Assembly: GCA_002720855.1 (NCBI GenBank)
Contig: PBIN01000004.1
Location: 62,001-126,000, forward strand
Length of the DNA: 64,000 bases
Origin: Rhodospirillaceae bacterium
GTDB taxonomy: Bacteria; Pseudomonadota; Alphaproteobacteria; MPNO01; UBA2964
Direction: 5' to 3'
The notes below the pieces were generated by a model. The model saw nothing but the letters and a program-made list of their open reading frames with translations. It was not told the origin of the DNA and made no database searches. Each line of letters begins with the position of its first letter. The stretch's first letter is position 1. Positions 1 to 8,684 of the stretch are shown here, one piece after another. The translations under genes were made by a program, and so were the position numbers.

Positions 1-359
1 ATACCACCTGGTGGGGCACTGCCGTAATCGACGAAAATGACGATCTCCATGGTTGTGTCGATGCGGTGAACGCGCTCCGCATGCGGACCCAGGAAAGTTT
101 TCCAAATTTTGGCGAGCTCGATGATCTGATCAATTTTGAGCAGATCCAGACCGGACTCGCGGGTGTTGAGGATGAATGGGTTTACATGCATCGCGGATTA
201 GGAATCCCCGATCGAATCAAACGGGATACTGACGGATATTTGATCGGCCCGCCAACGGACGAGGTGTTCCTGCGCGAAACCATGCAGGTGTATAAAAACC
301 TCATGATGAATGATCCGAACCTCATCATCGAGCGCGACATCGACGCTGTATTTGATTGA
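1..359 (+). CDS. Rieske ring-hydroxylating oxygenase alpha subunit, C-terminal part (5' end outside window)
   Basis: The reading frame is open from base 3, so the gene begins upstream and about 118 C-terminal residues are visible. They look like the end of the catalytic domain of a ring-hydroxylating dioxygenase large subunit; the tail EDEWVYMHRGLG is typical. The Rieske and mononuclear iron motifs lie outside the window and cannot be checked. The TGA stop at 357-359 shares a base with the ATG of the beta subunit, which supports the assignment and implies translational coupling. The complete enzyme would dihydroxylate an aromatic ring using electrons from a ferredoxin/reductase, neither of which is encoded here. 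The substrate cannot be told. Confidence 0.8.
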   Translation, partial: TTWWGTAVIDENDDLHGCVDAVNALRMRTQESFPNFGELDDLINFEQIQTGLAGVEDEWVYMHRGLGIPDRIKRDTDGYLIGPPTDEVFLRETMQVYKNLMMNDPNLIIERDIDAVFD

Positions 360-940
360 TGCAACACGACCCATCCCGCACTTCGTACTATGTTGGCGAT
401 GATTTTTATCAATCGCTGGTCGACAGCTATTCGGACTGGCAGACGGACGATTCCGAAATCACAGATCCAGAATTGCGGGACATCTGTCGACGGCTTCTCG
501 AGAAAGAAGCAAGACTTCTCGAACAGAATCGGCTCGACGACTGGCTAACCTTGTATGTACCCGAATGCGTGTACTGGGTGCCTGCCACGCCACATGGCGG
601 CGACCCTCGCACCGAAATCGCGGTGTGTTTCGACGACCGCCGCCGTGTCGAAGACCGGATATTTCGGCTGAAGAACGAATTTGCCTGGTCGCAACAACCG
701 CAATCACGAACGGCACGGCTTGTATCAAATGTGTCTGCCTTCGCGACAGGCGACGATAACATTCTGATGGTGCGTTCAACATTTTTGACCACTGAGTTTC
801 AGGCAGGCGACAAGCGGACTTACACCGGCTGGTATGGTCATAAATTCGAATTTCAGGAGGGTGACTGGAAGATAATCGTCAAGCAGGTCAACCTGATTGA
901 CTGTGATCAGAACCTGCGCAATCTCAGTATCATCCTTTAG
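359..940 (+). CDS. Aromatic ring-hydroxylating dioxygenase beta subunit
   Basis: This is a 193-residue protein of the small-subunit family (SnoaL/NTF2-like cone fold), the usual partner that builds the alpha3beta3 oxygenase. The segment near residues 60-75 (WLTLYVPECVYWVPATP) and the later stretch with GDDNILMVRSTFL match the family pattern. The subunit is structural and has no metal site. ATG at 359 overlaps the upstream TGA by one base; a TTG three bases earlier is possible but less likely. A TauD-type dioxygenase follows 11 bases downstream, so all three probably share a transcript. Confidence 0.85.
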   Translation: MQHDPSRTSYYVGDDFYQSLVDSYSDWQTDDSEITDPELRDICRRLLEKEARLLEQNRLDDWLTLYVPECVYWVPATPHGGDPRTEIAVCFDDRRRVEDRIFRLKNEFAWSQQPQSRTARLVSNVSAFATGDDNILMVRSTFLTTEFQAGDKRTYTGWYGHKFEFQEGDWKIIVKQVNLIDCDQNLRNLSIIL

Positions 941-951
941 CGGCGACAAGC

Positions 952-1791
952 TTGTCTTCAACGCCGTATCCATTCGACACAGTTCCGCTTTCTTCCAACC
1001 TCGCGACAGAGATTGTTGGGCTAGATTTAGCACACCCCCTCACCTCCGATACGATATCCGCCCTGAGGGAAATATGGGTAAAACGCGGTGTCCTGGTGTT
1101 TCGAGATAACGACCTTTCCGATGAAGACCATATTCGTTTCGCCAACTATTTTGGTACACCGAGCGAAACCAATACACAGTCAGATTTGGACCGCGACCCA
1201 AGAATTCTGCTGATCAGCAATATCCGGGAAGACGGCAAGCCGATCGGGGCGTTACCGGATGGCGAATTACAGTTCCATTCGGATTCCGCCTTTCACGAAA
1301 AACCGCTCATGGCAACGTCGCTCTATGGCGTAGAGGTACCTCAGCAGGGTGGCGATACTCTTTTTTCCAACACACAGGAAGCCTATGCCCACCTTCCGGC
1401 TGATATAAAAGAGCGCTTAGCGAGTCTCAATGCGGTCAATGCCTACGACTTCAAAACCCAGGTTAAACAGGGCAGTTACGATCGCGAGACCGGGCCGTAT
1501 GCCATACATCCCGTTGTAAGGACTCACCCCGAGACCGGAGAAAAATCAATTTACGTCAATCGGCTGATGACGGAAGAGGTTGAAGGGCTCTCTAAACCCG
1601 AGAGCGATGCGTTGCTTGAGGAACTATTCGAACAGATCGAAGATATTGAGTTTCGCTACGCACATGCCTGGAAACCCGGCGACCTTTTATTGTGGGACAA
1701 CCGTTTCGTTCAACATGCGCGTACGGATTTTCCTGCGACTGAGCGGCGCCTGCTCAGACGCGTCGGGTTGATCGGCGACAAACCGTTCTGA
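952..1791 (+). CDS. TauD/TfdA family 2-oxoglutarate-dependent dioxygenase
   Basis: The 279-residue protein belongs to the Fe(II)/2-oxoglutarate dioxygenases of the TauD/TfdA type, which hydroxylate taurine, alkylsulfonates, phenoxyacetates or other organic acids. The iron triad is visible: His109-x-Asp111 (QFHSDSAF) and His255 (QHARTDF), followed by the Arg that binds 2-oxoglutarate (RRLLRR, about 265). Length is normal for the family. The chosen start is TTG at 952, eleven bases after the beta-subunit stop; no in-frame ATG lies near. Position after a ring-hydroxylating oxygenase suggests a step on an aromatic side chain or ether, but that is inference. A paralogue with the same spacing of motifs lies at 30718-31578. 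Confidence 0.85.
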   Translation: MSSTPYPFDTVPLSSNLATEIVGLDLAHPLTSDTISALREIWVKRGVLVFRDNDLSDEDHIRFANYFGTPSETNTQSDLDRDPRILLISNIREDGKPIGALPDGELQFHSDSAFHEKPLMATSLYGVEVPQQGGDTLFSNTQEAYAHLPADIKERLASLNAVNAYDFKTQVKQGSYDRETGPYAIHPVVRTHPETGEKSIYVNRLMTEEVEGLSKPESDALLEELFEQIEDIEFRYAHAWKPGDLLLWDNRFVQHARTDFPATERRLLRRVGLIGDKPF

Positions 1792-1875
1792 ATAGAGGCG
1801 AGGAATCCGATTGATCGCCGCTCCGGCCGACCATAAACTTCCGGTCGAGATTGCTGGTAACGTGTCAGGATTGAT

Positions 1876-2529
1876 ATGACCATTCCTGTAAAGTTTTTAC
1901 AGTTGCTCCTAACCGGACTGGTTCTGCAGTTTGCCGCTCCGGTGACAGCCGCGCCTGTTCTTGACCAATCTCACGACCTTCCTGTCGATTCAGGTGGCTT
2001 GCTAGGGTACGGCAATTTTCTTCATCGCGCCCAGACTTTCACTGTAGGGCTTACCGGAACGCTTACCCGTGTTGATTTGCATGTTGGAAGATTTAACGCG
2101 GCTTCCGATCCCCTCTTATTCGATATTCGAACAACATCCGGCGGTATTCCAACCGAGCCCGATGCGGGCGCCAATATCCTGGAGAGCTAATCAATTGCGA
2201 TATCTGCCGTTCCCGTAATCGACGACTTTATCACAATAAATTTGGCAGGAATTTCTGTAACCGTTGGCGACGTTCTGGCCATTACGCTTCGGTCCAACGA
2301 CGCCGATGCCTACAACTGGAGTAGTTCGGGCGCAGGCGACTATACTGGGGGTAGCCCATTCTTGCGATTTACCCCGGGCTCCTGGCAAAACACCGCACCA
2401 GACCATGTATTCCGGACCTATGTCGATACCGCGGCGGTTCCCGAACCAGGTTCTTTGTTGGTACTGTTAATTGGTATTGCAGGTGTTATGGCCACACGAA
2501 ACAGTAAAACTGGTCTGGAAACGAACTGA
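1876..2529 (+). pseudogene. PEP-CTERM secreted protein interrupted by an in-frame stop
   Basis: Two open stretches in the same frame (1876-2190 and 2191-2529) join into one 217-codon gene if the TAA at 2188-2190 is read through. The first begins with a signal peptide (residues 1-25, ending VTAAP) after a good AGGA site. The second ends with the exosortase sorting signal VPEPGSLL, a hydrophobic helix and an Arg-containing tail (MATR). Such proteins are sorted by an exosortase and are usually linked to exopolysaccharide or the cell surface. The middle shows a beta-rich pattern and has no recognised enzyme domain. Because the stop separates signal peptide from sorting signal, the gene is probably inactive in this copy, unless the base is an assembly error. 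Confidence 0.75.
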
Positions 2530-2530
2530 G

Positions 2531-3286
2531 CTACTGTTTCTTCAACTTCGCCCGCTCTTCTTTGACAATCTGAGCTAAGGCCGCTTCGCCCACTGCGCCA
2601 GGAATCACGCGCTCTCCGATAACAAATGCGGGCGTGCCGCCAATGCCAAGCGCCGTCGCCAGGTGATAATTGTTGCGCAAAATTTCCTCGATTTTTGGAT
2701 CATTCATATCCTTGCGCAGTTTCGAGTAATCCATCTTCAAAGAGCTGGCGAGGGCGGCAATACTGTCTTCATCCGTCTGCCCCGCCATCAACCCATTATG
2801 AAATTCGATGTATTTCCCTTGCTTGTGTGCCGCGAGCGCTGCACGAGCAGCTGTAATTGATCCCGGCCCCAATATTGCAAACTCTTTATAGACAACCCGA
2901 ACGTTCGAATCTTTCTTGATCAAGGCCTTAACCGCGGGAAGAGCGCGCTTACAATATCCGCAATTGTAATCAAAAAACTCAACGACAGTCACATCACCCT
3001 TGGGGTTACCCCCCACCGGCGAGGTCTTATCAAAATATAGCTGCTCTTTACGTTCCTTCAGCGCAGCCTGGGCCTGTGCCTTTTTTGCAGCCTCTTCTTG
3101 CGCCCGCAAAGCCTCAATTGCCTGCCGAATAATGATCGGGTTCTTAAGGAGATAATCCTTGATGACGCCCTCAAACGCTTTGCGCTGTTCGGGCGTGACA
3201 GCCGATTTGTCTTGCGCTATCGCCATCGGCGAAATCAATACTGATCCGGCAATAGCGGTCGCGGTTAGTAACTTGTTCACATCCAT
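2531..3286 (-). CDS. DsbA-family periplasmic thiol-disulfide oxidoreductase
   Basis: The 251-residue protein starts with a cleavable signal peptide (about 1-24, ending PMAIA|Q). A charged helical region rich in Ala, Lys and Glu follows (about 55-82), then a thioredoxin fold with the active site Cys109-Gly-Tyr-Cys112 and the cis-proline loop GGTPAF near residue 217. This is the arrangement of DsbA-like proteins of the Com1/ScsC type, which oxidise or isomerise disulfides of exported proteins. The amino-terminal helix before the fold may mediate oligomerisation as in ScsC/DsbG relatives (inference). It ends two bases from the end of the convergent PEP-CTERM gene. Confidence 0.9.
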   Translation of the reverse strand: MDVNKLLTATAIAGSVLISPMAIAQDKSAVTPEQRKAFEGVIKDYLLKNPIIIRQAIEALRAQEEAAKKAQAQAALKERKEQLYFDKTSPVGGNPKGDVTVVEFFDYNCGYCKRALPAVKALIKKDSNVRVVYKEFAILGPGSITAARAALAAHKQGKYIEFHNGLMAGQTDEDSIAALASSLKMDYSKLRKDMNDPKIEEILRNNYHLATALGIGGTPAFVIGERVIPGAVGEAALAQIVKEERAKLKKQ

Positions 3287-3384
3287 ATCCTTTTTCCTAT
3301 GCCGCTTTTACCAGATTAATGGGGGAAACCACCTCAATTTTACGCGATCACAATGATCTATATTTCATAGATCATACCTACACG

Positions 3385-4602
3385 TTAATTCCCTTCCCTT
3401 CGGATCGTGATGAACTGGACAATCACCAAAAGGCTCGCGGCGATCAATAAACTTGTTATTAACCAGCCAACTAGAAATCTAGAAGCCTCATCAATCAGAA
3501 AACTTTCAAAAGGAGACAAGAGAAAAGTCAGTCCGCCCAAACAAACTTGAAAATAGGCGAGGCCAATGCCAAGAAATTTTTTCGGGGTTCTAAGCACAAA
3601 TAACTTGAGCAATGGGATACAAGTTATCCCAATCGTCAAACCAAACGAAAACAACAATATTCCCGATTTCAAAGATTCAGGGAACAACGACAGCATTGCA
3701 ATGAACGCTATCAATGCACCGCTGACTACAACACCGGCGATCCAATAAATCGGATTCTTTATAAAATCGGCAATTATGGCGCCTATAATGATACCTAACG
3801 AAATCACTAAATTAGAAGCAGCGATTGCGCGGCCGAAATTTTCAGTGCTAGGTAGCTGGCGTCCTGATAGCTCGTCCAAGTATACGGGAAGATAGGTTAT
3901 AACTGTATTCTCACGACCTGCCGTCAATGCAATCGCTAGACCGAGCATAATTAGGACGCCAAGCCCTTTACCTTTGAGGTCTTTAGCTAATGGTTTAATT
4001 GGATACGCGGGTGGCGACAAAATAATTCGTTTCACAACCAGTAGTACGCAAAAAGCAAATAGTGCTGTGACGATCACCATAATACCCAGGCTTAGACGCC
4101 AACCGACGAGTGATGAAATGAAGTGCGACGCAAACACAAAAATTCCGGCACCCCATCCGCTACAAAGCGCGGGAATTAAAAACCAGCGACCAAAGGACGG
4201 TTCCGGGACATGTCGACAAAATATTACCAATCCAATGAAAGGTAGCCCCGCAGCTCCTGCACCAAAAATAGCTGCACCAGCAAGCAAAACTAATAATTGG
4301 GGCGACAGAACAGTTATCGCTCCACCCAAAAGAACGCATACGAGCGCAATCTTTGAAGACCGATACTCGCCAACTCGATCAATACCGATACCTCAAAAAA
4401 ATAGAGAAACCACTCCCGCAAACGAAAATGTTGTGGTTACTTGGTTAAACTTTACGTATCTAATTCCAAGTTCACGCGTGATATCAAGGGCCGGCTTCAA
4501 CAAAGGGTTCGTGAAGAGACTGCCAACCAAGAATAGGCCACAGACGATAAATGCTACTCCACCAGCGGTATACGAATTTTCATGTTCCACGGTAAATACC
4601 AA
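3385..4602 (-). pseudogene. MFS transporter gene broken by an in-frame TGA
   Basis: Two leftward open stretches in the same frame, 4602-4393 and 4392-3385, would together encode a transporter of about 405 residues, the normal size for a 12-helix major facilitator. They are separated by a TGA at 4395-4393. Just past the stop the frame reads GIGIDRVGEYRSSKIAL, which is the loop 2-3 signature of MFS (D-R-x-G-x-x-R). The stop therefore sits inside a conserved part of a once intact gene. A downstream restart would give a 314-residue protein lacking the first two helices. The region looks more AT-rich than its neighbours. The substrate is unknown. Confidence 0.75.
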
Positions 4603-4611
4603 TAGACCCCT

Positions 4612-5616
4612 TCAAACCCTCAATTGATGAAACGGCTCCAATGCCTCTTTGGCAAAAATGTCTTCCGGGGTCAGGTGTTTCTTGGTTACACCCTGCTCAA
4701 AACAAAAGCGCAGGAACGCTTCAATCGTTGTGCGATTACGCTCAATACCGTAGGGCCAATAGTCGCCATCGGGGAAAAACTCATTCGCCGTGCGATCGAT
4801 ATATTGCTGAATCCATGGCAACCCGATTTGCGACACATTCATATCGCGCATCCGCCGAACTGAATTGTTCTTCGCCTCCTCGAAGGCATTGAAGAGATTG
4901 CGTGCGATCCACGGGTTGGCCTCATAGGTCGAGCGTTTAAGTGCGACGGTATGCATAATCGGGAATATCCCGGTCTGGCTAAAATACTCCCGCTCAACGC
5001 CTTCATATTCAGGATAAAGCCGCCTAATGGCCGGGTCGCCCGCCAGCATTCGACGCGGCGGGTCAGCAGTGATGAGGGCGTCGATATCGCCATCGACCAG
5101 CATATCTGCGAGTGAACCATCGGGCAGATTGGTGAGGCTGACACCTTCTGGCGGTTGTTCGGCGGTGTTATCGAGCCTTCCAGGAGAATTGGGTCCTAAC
5201 TGATACCAATCAATTTCCGCGAGCGGGATACCGATGGTTTCCGTGAGCCAGCCGCGCGCATAGGTGGTTGCGGTCTGTGCCCATTGTGGAAGCCCAACCT
5301 TTTTACCACGTAGATCCTCGGGCTTGGTAACGGAGCCGTCAGAGCGAATATAGACGCCTGAAAGACGAAACAGACGTGACGGGAAAACAGGGATTAATAC
5401 AAACGGTGCATCGCCGCGCGAAATGGCCTGACAGGACATGGCGAATGAGATTTCAGACACGTCCCATTCCTGATCCGCCAGGAAGCGTTTGAAGGTTTCT
5501 TCAACCTCCATCACCAGGCTGGTCAGGGTTATGCCGTCAGGTTTGACTGCGCCGGTAAACATATCCCGCACGTGATCGTAATCGTTGACCCCCATAGTCA
5601 GATGTATGTCCGCCAT
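4612..5616 (-). CDS. 4,5-dihydroxyphthalate decarboxylase-like / substrate-binding-fold protein
   Basis: The protein (334 residues from ATG 5616, which is preceded by AGGA) belongs to the family named after 4,5-dihydroxyphthalate decarboxylase. The family has a type-2 periplasmic-binding-protein fold and is related to NMT1/SsuA binding proteins. Family blocks are clear: VSEISFA, PFVLIPVFPSRLFR, DLRGKKVGLPQW, a TGIFPIMH motif and the tail LTPEDIFA. No signal peptide is visible, which favours a cytoplasmic enzyme over an ABC binding protein. It is transcribed away from the Rieske oxygenase starting at 5730 and probably acts in the same pathway, removing a ring carboxyl group from a dihydroxylated product (inference). 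A start 60 bases upstream is possible. Confidence 0.8.
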   Translation of the reverse strand: MADIHLTMGVNDYDHVRDMFTGAVKPDGITLTSLVMEVEETFKRFLADQEWDVSEISFAMSCQAISRGDAPFVLIPVFPSRLFRLSGVYIRSDGSVTKPEDLRGKKVGLPQWAQTATTYARGWLTETIGIPLAEIDWYQLGPNSPGRLDNTAEQPPEGVSLTNLPDGSLADMLVDGDIDALITADPPRRMLAGDPAIRRLYPEYEGVEREYFSQTGIFPIMHTVALKRSTYEANPWIARNLFNAFEEAKNNSVRRMRDMNVSQIGLPWIQQYIDRTANEFFPDGDYWPYGIERNRTTIEAFLRFCFEQGVTKKHLTPEDIFAKEALEPFHQLRV

Positions 5617-5729
5617 CTCGTCCTCACTAAATCCGTTGTTCGTGGGTGTGATACCACGGGGCTTGCCTATACGCACGTGCTGTAGCGTTCCGGCTAATGT
5701 TGACCTACCATCGGTCTGCGGAGGAAAAC

Positions 5730-7016
5730 ATGGCAGGTTGGGTCGACCACGAAAACGGGCTGGTGAACCGCGAGGCGTTCATTAGCGACGAAGTCTATCG
5801 GTTGGAGATGGACCGTATTTTCAATCGTAGCTGGATCTATCTGGGCCATGAAACCGAAATTCCCGAGACCGGCGATTATGTTGTGCGTGAGCTCGGAAAC
5901 GCGCCTGTCATTATTGTCCGGGATAGCGCGGAAACTATCAAAGTCTTGCTCAATAGTTGCCGCCATCGCGGTGCCAAGCTGTGTCGAGGCGATGCCGGAA
6001 ACACCAGAAACTTTGTCTGCCCGTTTCATGGTTGGGCATACGAAATCGACGGCACGCTAAGATCAACCGGTTTTGATCATCATTTCCGCGACGATACTGA
6101 TTTTGGAGCGATGGGTCTTGTCCCTGCCCCCAATGTCGAAAGCTTCCACGGCTTGATCTTTGCTTGCTGGGACGAAGAGGCGATCGGGTTACGGGACTAT
6201 CTCGGCGATATCGGCTGGTATCTGGAGACGTTTTTCAATCGCACGCCGGGCGGAATGGAAGTCCTGGCCCCGCCCCACCGCTGGCGCACCAAGGCGAACT
6301 GGAAAATCGGCTCACTGAACTTCATCGGCGATAGCCAGCATTCGCCGACAACCCATATAGGGCCTTCGACTCTCGATAATGCGCGAACCATTCGTGATGG
6401 TTTTCGTAAACACGGTCAGGACAGTTTCCACGTGGTGACCGATGAAGGACACGGCTGCACGCTTACCTATCTGGCCCCAGGCATGCCGGAAAAAAATTAC
6501 CACACCCATCCGGACGGCTTGAAACCGTTCTATGAGGAGTCTTTGAGCACCGATCAAGTCTCCATGTTGCATCACCTCCGGGTTTGCGTCGGTACCATCT
6601 TCCCCAATCTTTCATTTATAGAGAGTCAGGTTGGTGCCGGTGAAAAAGCTGTGATCGTGCGTCTTTGGCATCCGGTAAGCGGTACAGAAATGGAGGTGTT
6701 GAGTTGGGTATTCGCCGAAAAAGAAGCCGATCAGGAATACAAGGACCGTGTTCTTCGAAACGGTTTCCACAATTTCGGTGCCGCCGGCGTATTTGAGCAG
6801 GATGATATGGAGCTCTGGGCATCCGCAACCGTGGCGAGCGATAATTCCATCGCTCAACAATATCCGTACAGTTTCCAAACGGCCCTACCCTATCTGGATA
6901 CCCCTGCGGAGGATCACAATTGGCCAGGGCGCGCACACCGGCCTGCCGATACGGAAGTGGCACAATTTTGGTTCATGCAACGTTGGGATGCGCTGATGCG
7001 CTCAAACGAGCCATGA
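5730..7016 (+). CDS. Rieske ring-hydroxylating oxygenase alpha subunit
   Basis: This is the large, catalytic subunit of a dioxygenase. From ATG 5730, which has GGAGG seven bases upstream, the protein has 428 residues. The Rieske [2Fe-2S] ligands are Cys78-x-His80 and Cys97-x2-His100 (CRHRGAKLC and CPFHGW). The mononuclear iron ligands His204 and His209 lie in GDSQHSPTTH. A start at 5697 is possible but has no ribosome site. A beta subunit follows four bases downstream. Electron-transfer partners are not encoded nearby. The divergent decarboxylase-like gene suggests an aromatic carboxylic acid as substrate, which is inference. Confidence 0.92.
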   Translation: MAGWVDHENGLVNREAFISDEVYRLEMDRIFNRSWIYLGHETEIPETGDYVVRELGNAPVIIVRDSAETIKVLLNSCRHRGAKLCRGDAGNTRNFVCPFHGWAYEIDGTLRSTGFDHHFRDDTDFGAMGLVPAPNVESFHGLIFACWDEEAIGLRDYLGDIGWYLETFFNRTPGGMEVLAPPHRWRTKANWKIGSLNFIGDSQHSPTTHIGPSTLDNARTIRDGFRKHGQDSFHVVTDEGHGCTLTYLAPGMPEKNYHTHPDGLKPFYEESLSTDQVSMLHHLRVCVGTIFPNLSFIESQVGAGEKAVIVRLWHPVSGTEMEVLSWVFAEKEADQEYKDRVLRNGFHNFGAAGVFEQDDMELWASATVASDNSIAQQYPYSFQTALPYLDTPAEDHNWPGRAHRPADTEVAQFWFMQRWDALMRSNEP

Positions 7017-7020
7017 ATAC

Positions 7021-7524
7021 ATGAAACCGGTTTCAAACGACGAATATCTGACAATCCAGCGATTTTTGTACGCTGAAGCGGCTTTGCTGGACCAACGGGC
7101 CTATCAGGAATGGTTCGCTCTTTTGACAGACGACATCCGCTATCAAATCACTCTTGCAATCGGTCGTCCTCTTGAGGATGGAGAAATGAACACCGCGATA
7201 GTCGACGAAGACAGCTATGCACTCAAAATGCGGCTGGATCAGATATCGGACCCCCACCTAACTCATGCTGAAAATCCCCCGACGATTGCCAGGCGATTAA
7301 TTTTAAATGTCGATGCCCATCACGATGATCAGAGCGGCAACTTGAACGTAACCTCGAATATTTTGCTCTATGGAAACCGGCCTGGAGAGGTTGAAACAGC
7401 TTTGCATGCCGGAGCGCGCGAAGATGTTCTGCTTCAGACCGAGGACGGATTCAAAATAAAGACCCGGACGGTCAAACTCGCGCAAACCGTCCTTCCGAAC
7501 AGCACGCTAAGCCTGCTTTTCTAG
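7021..7524 (+). CDS. Aromatic ring-hydroxylating dioxygenase beta subunit
   Basis: The 167-residue protein is the structural partner of the alpha subunit that ends four bases upstream. It shows the short-subunit pattern: an early ALLDQRAYQEWFALLTDD block (about 18-36) and a C-terminal end rich in beta strands (VLPNSTLSLLF). It belongs to the SnoaL-like family and carries no cofactor. It is shorter than the first beta subunit in the window (193 residues) and clearly a separate lineage, so the two oxygenases are not recent copies. The next genes run in the opposite direction and end four bases later. Confidence 0.88.
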   Translation: MKPVSNDEYLTIQRFLYAEAALLDQRAYQEWFALLTDDIRYQITLAIGRPLEDGEMNTAIVDEDSYALKMRLDQISDPHLTHAENPPTIARRLILNVDAHHDDQSGNLNVTSNILLYGNRPGEVETALHAGAREDVLLQTEDGFKIKTRTVKLAQTVLPNSTLSLLF

Positions 7525-7528
7525 GCCA

Positions 7529-7957
7529 TTAATCCTCGCCGCCGCTTTCGGGAAAGGCTTCGAACTGGTGCAATTCGCCGGCATTTAAAGCATGCGCCTG
7601 GGCGCTGCGTGTAAAGATGTTGATTTGCGGTTTGTAAAGGCTGGGATCATCCAGCGTACCGGCGCTTAGTACGTATTGATCGTCCCAGTCATTTGACTGG
7701 CACAACACGTTTGAACCACATGTCGGACAAAAGCCACGCTCCATGTGCGTCCCGCGATCTGTTTCTTTGCCATAGAACTTAAGCTCACCATCGACATTCA
7801 TATCCGCCTTTGGAACCATGAGGCTGGAAGCAAACGCTGTACCGGTATAGCGCTGACAGTCCTTGCAATGGCAAAGACCGGAATAATAGGGGTTTTCCGG
7901 AATCGCAACTTCATATTTCACGCCGCCGCAGAGGCATTGTCCTGTCGCTTTGGTCAT
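7529..7957 (-). CDS. GFA / CENP-V domain zinc protein
   Basis: The 142-residue protein belongs to the Gfa family (glutathione-dependent formaldehyde-activating enzyme, CENP-V fold). Its zinc ligands are visible: CLCGGV near the start, CHCKDCQRYTGT (about 34-45) and FCPTCGS (about 77-83). The family is associated with formaldehyde-glutathione chemistry, but most members have unknown substrates. ATG at 7957 is used because GGGAGAAG precedes it; the frame extends 90 bases further without a ribosome site. It is the last gene of a leftward operon with a DUF899 protein, an SRPBCC protein and an ArsR regulator. Confidence 0.88.
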   Translation of the reverse strand: MTKATGQCLCGGVKYEVAIPENPYYSGLCHCKDCQRYTGTAFASSLMVPKADMNVDGELKFYGKETDRGTHMERGFCPTCGSNVLCQSNDWDDQYVLSAGTLDDPSLYKPQINIFTRSAQAHALNAGELHQFEAFPESGGED

Positions 7958-7970
7958 TATCTTCTCCCAA

Positions 7971-8672
7971 TCATTGGTATTTGTCGTGGTGACGGACCCA
8001 TTCCATACCATAAGAAAGATTATCCTCGTCCCGGCCTTTGGGAACAAGATCGAGATACTGATAGGTTCCCATCAGAGGGTCCAGCCCGCGCCCATAGCAT
8101 GAATAGGTATGATAGACGCTTCCATCGGCATCGAGAGCGAAGACGCTCATGCCTGGCGCCTCGGTCATGGGAAATCTGGTCATGCGGTAATTGTAATAGA
8201 CCTCGTTCTGAACTTCTTCTTCGGAATAACTAACGTCAAAATCGACGTTAAAGTCCGATCCAAGGCTCGATACCCATTTGAACCCCCAACCCATTCTCTC
8301 ACGAAAGGCGATGAGCTTATCCAAAGGCGCATGTGAAATTGCCACGAGCGAGACATCCCGCTGCCCTAAATGCGGGATAACCCCGTCATAATTTTCCGCC
8401 ATCAGAGAGCAACTCTTGCATCCTTCGTTCCAATCTTCGCCAAACATAAAGTGTTGAACGATGAGCTGGCTCCGCCCCTCGAATAGGTCCGCAAGCGTCT
8501 CTTCGCCCGCTTCACTCTGAAAACGATAATCCTTATCGATCTTTACGCGCGGCAATTTGCGGCGTGCGGCCGATACAGCATCGCGCTGACGGGTGAGCGC
8601 TTTCTCCTGCTCCAGCAATGCGAGGCGTGCTTCAAGCCATTCTTCACGAGATGCCGTTTTAGGATTGGCCAT
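7971..8672 (-). CDS. DUF899 thioredoxin-like protein
   Basis: The 233-residue protein is a DUF899 member, a family with a thioredoxin-like fold and no settled function. Seen in the sequence are the amino-terminal helix with EEWLEARLALLEQEKALTR, the block MFGEDWNEGCKSC near residues 76-88 where the peroxiredoxin-like site would sit, and the C-terminal YSCYGRGLDPLMGTYQYLD. It lies 13 bases downstream of the SRPBCC gene and 13 bases upstream of the GFA gene. ArsR-SRPBCC-DUF899 sets are common in proteobacteria, and the regulator upstream probably controls the whole unit. Confidence 0.9.
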   Translation of the reverse strand: MANPKTASREEWLEARLALLEQEKALTRQRDAVSAARRKLPRVKIDKDYRFQSEAGEETLADLFEGRSQLIVQHFMFGEDWNEGCKSCSLMAENYDGVIPHLGQRDVSLVAISHAPLDKLIAFRERMGWGFKWVSSLGSDFNVDFDVSYSEEEVQNEVYYNYRMTRFPMTEAPGMSVFALDADGSVYHTYSCYGRGLDPLMGTYQYLDLVPKGRDEDNLSYGMEWVRHHDKYQ

Positions 8673-8684
8673 TTTATTCCTCCT

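Noticed and set aside
3974-4627. 217-codon plus-strand frame over the MFS gene
   Set aside because: It is low in hydrophobic residues, rich in Pro/Thr/Lys/Arg, and opposite a clear transporter; it is an artefact of the transporter's codon use.
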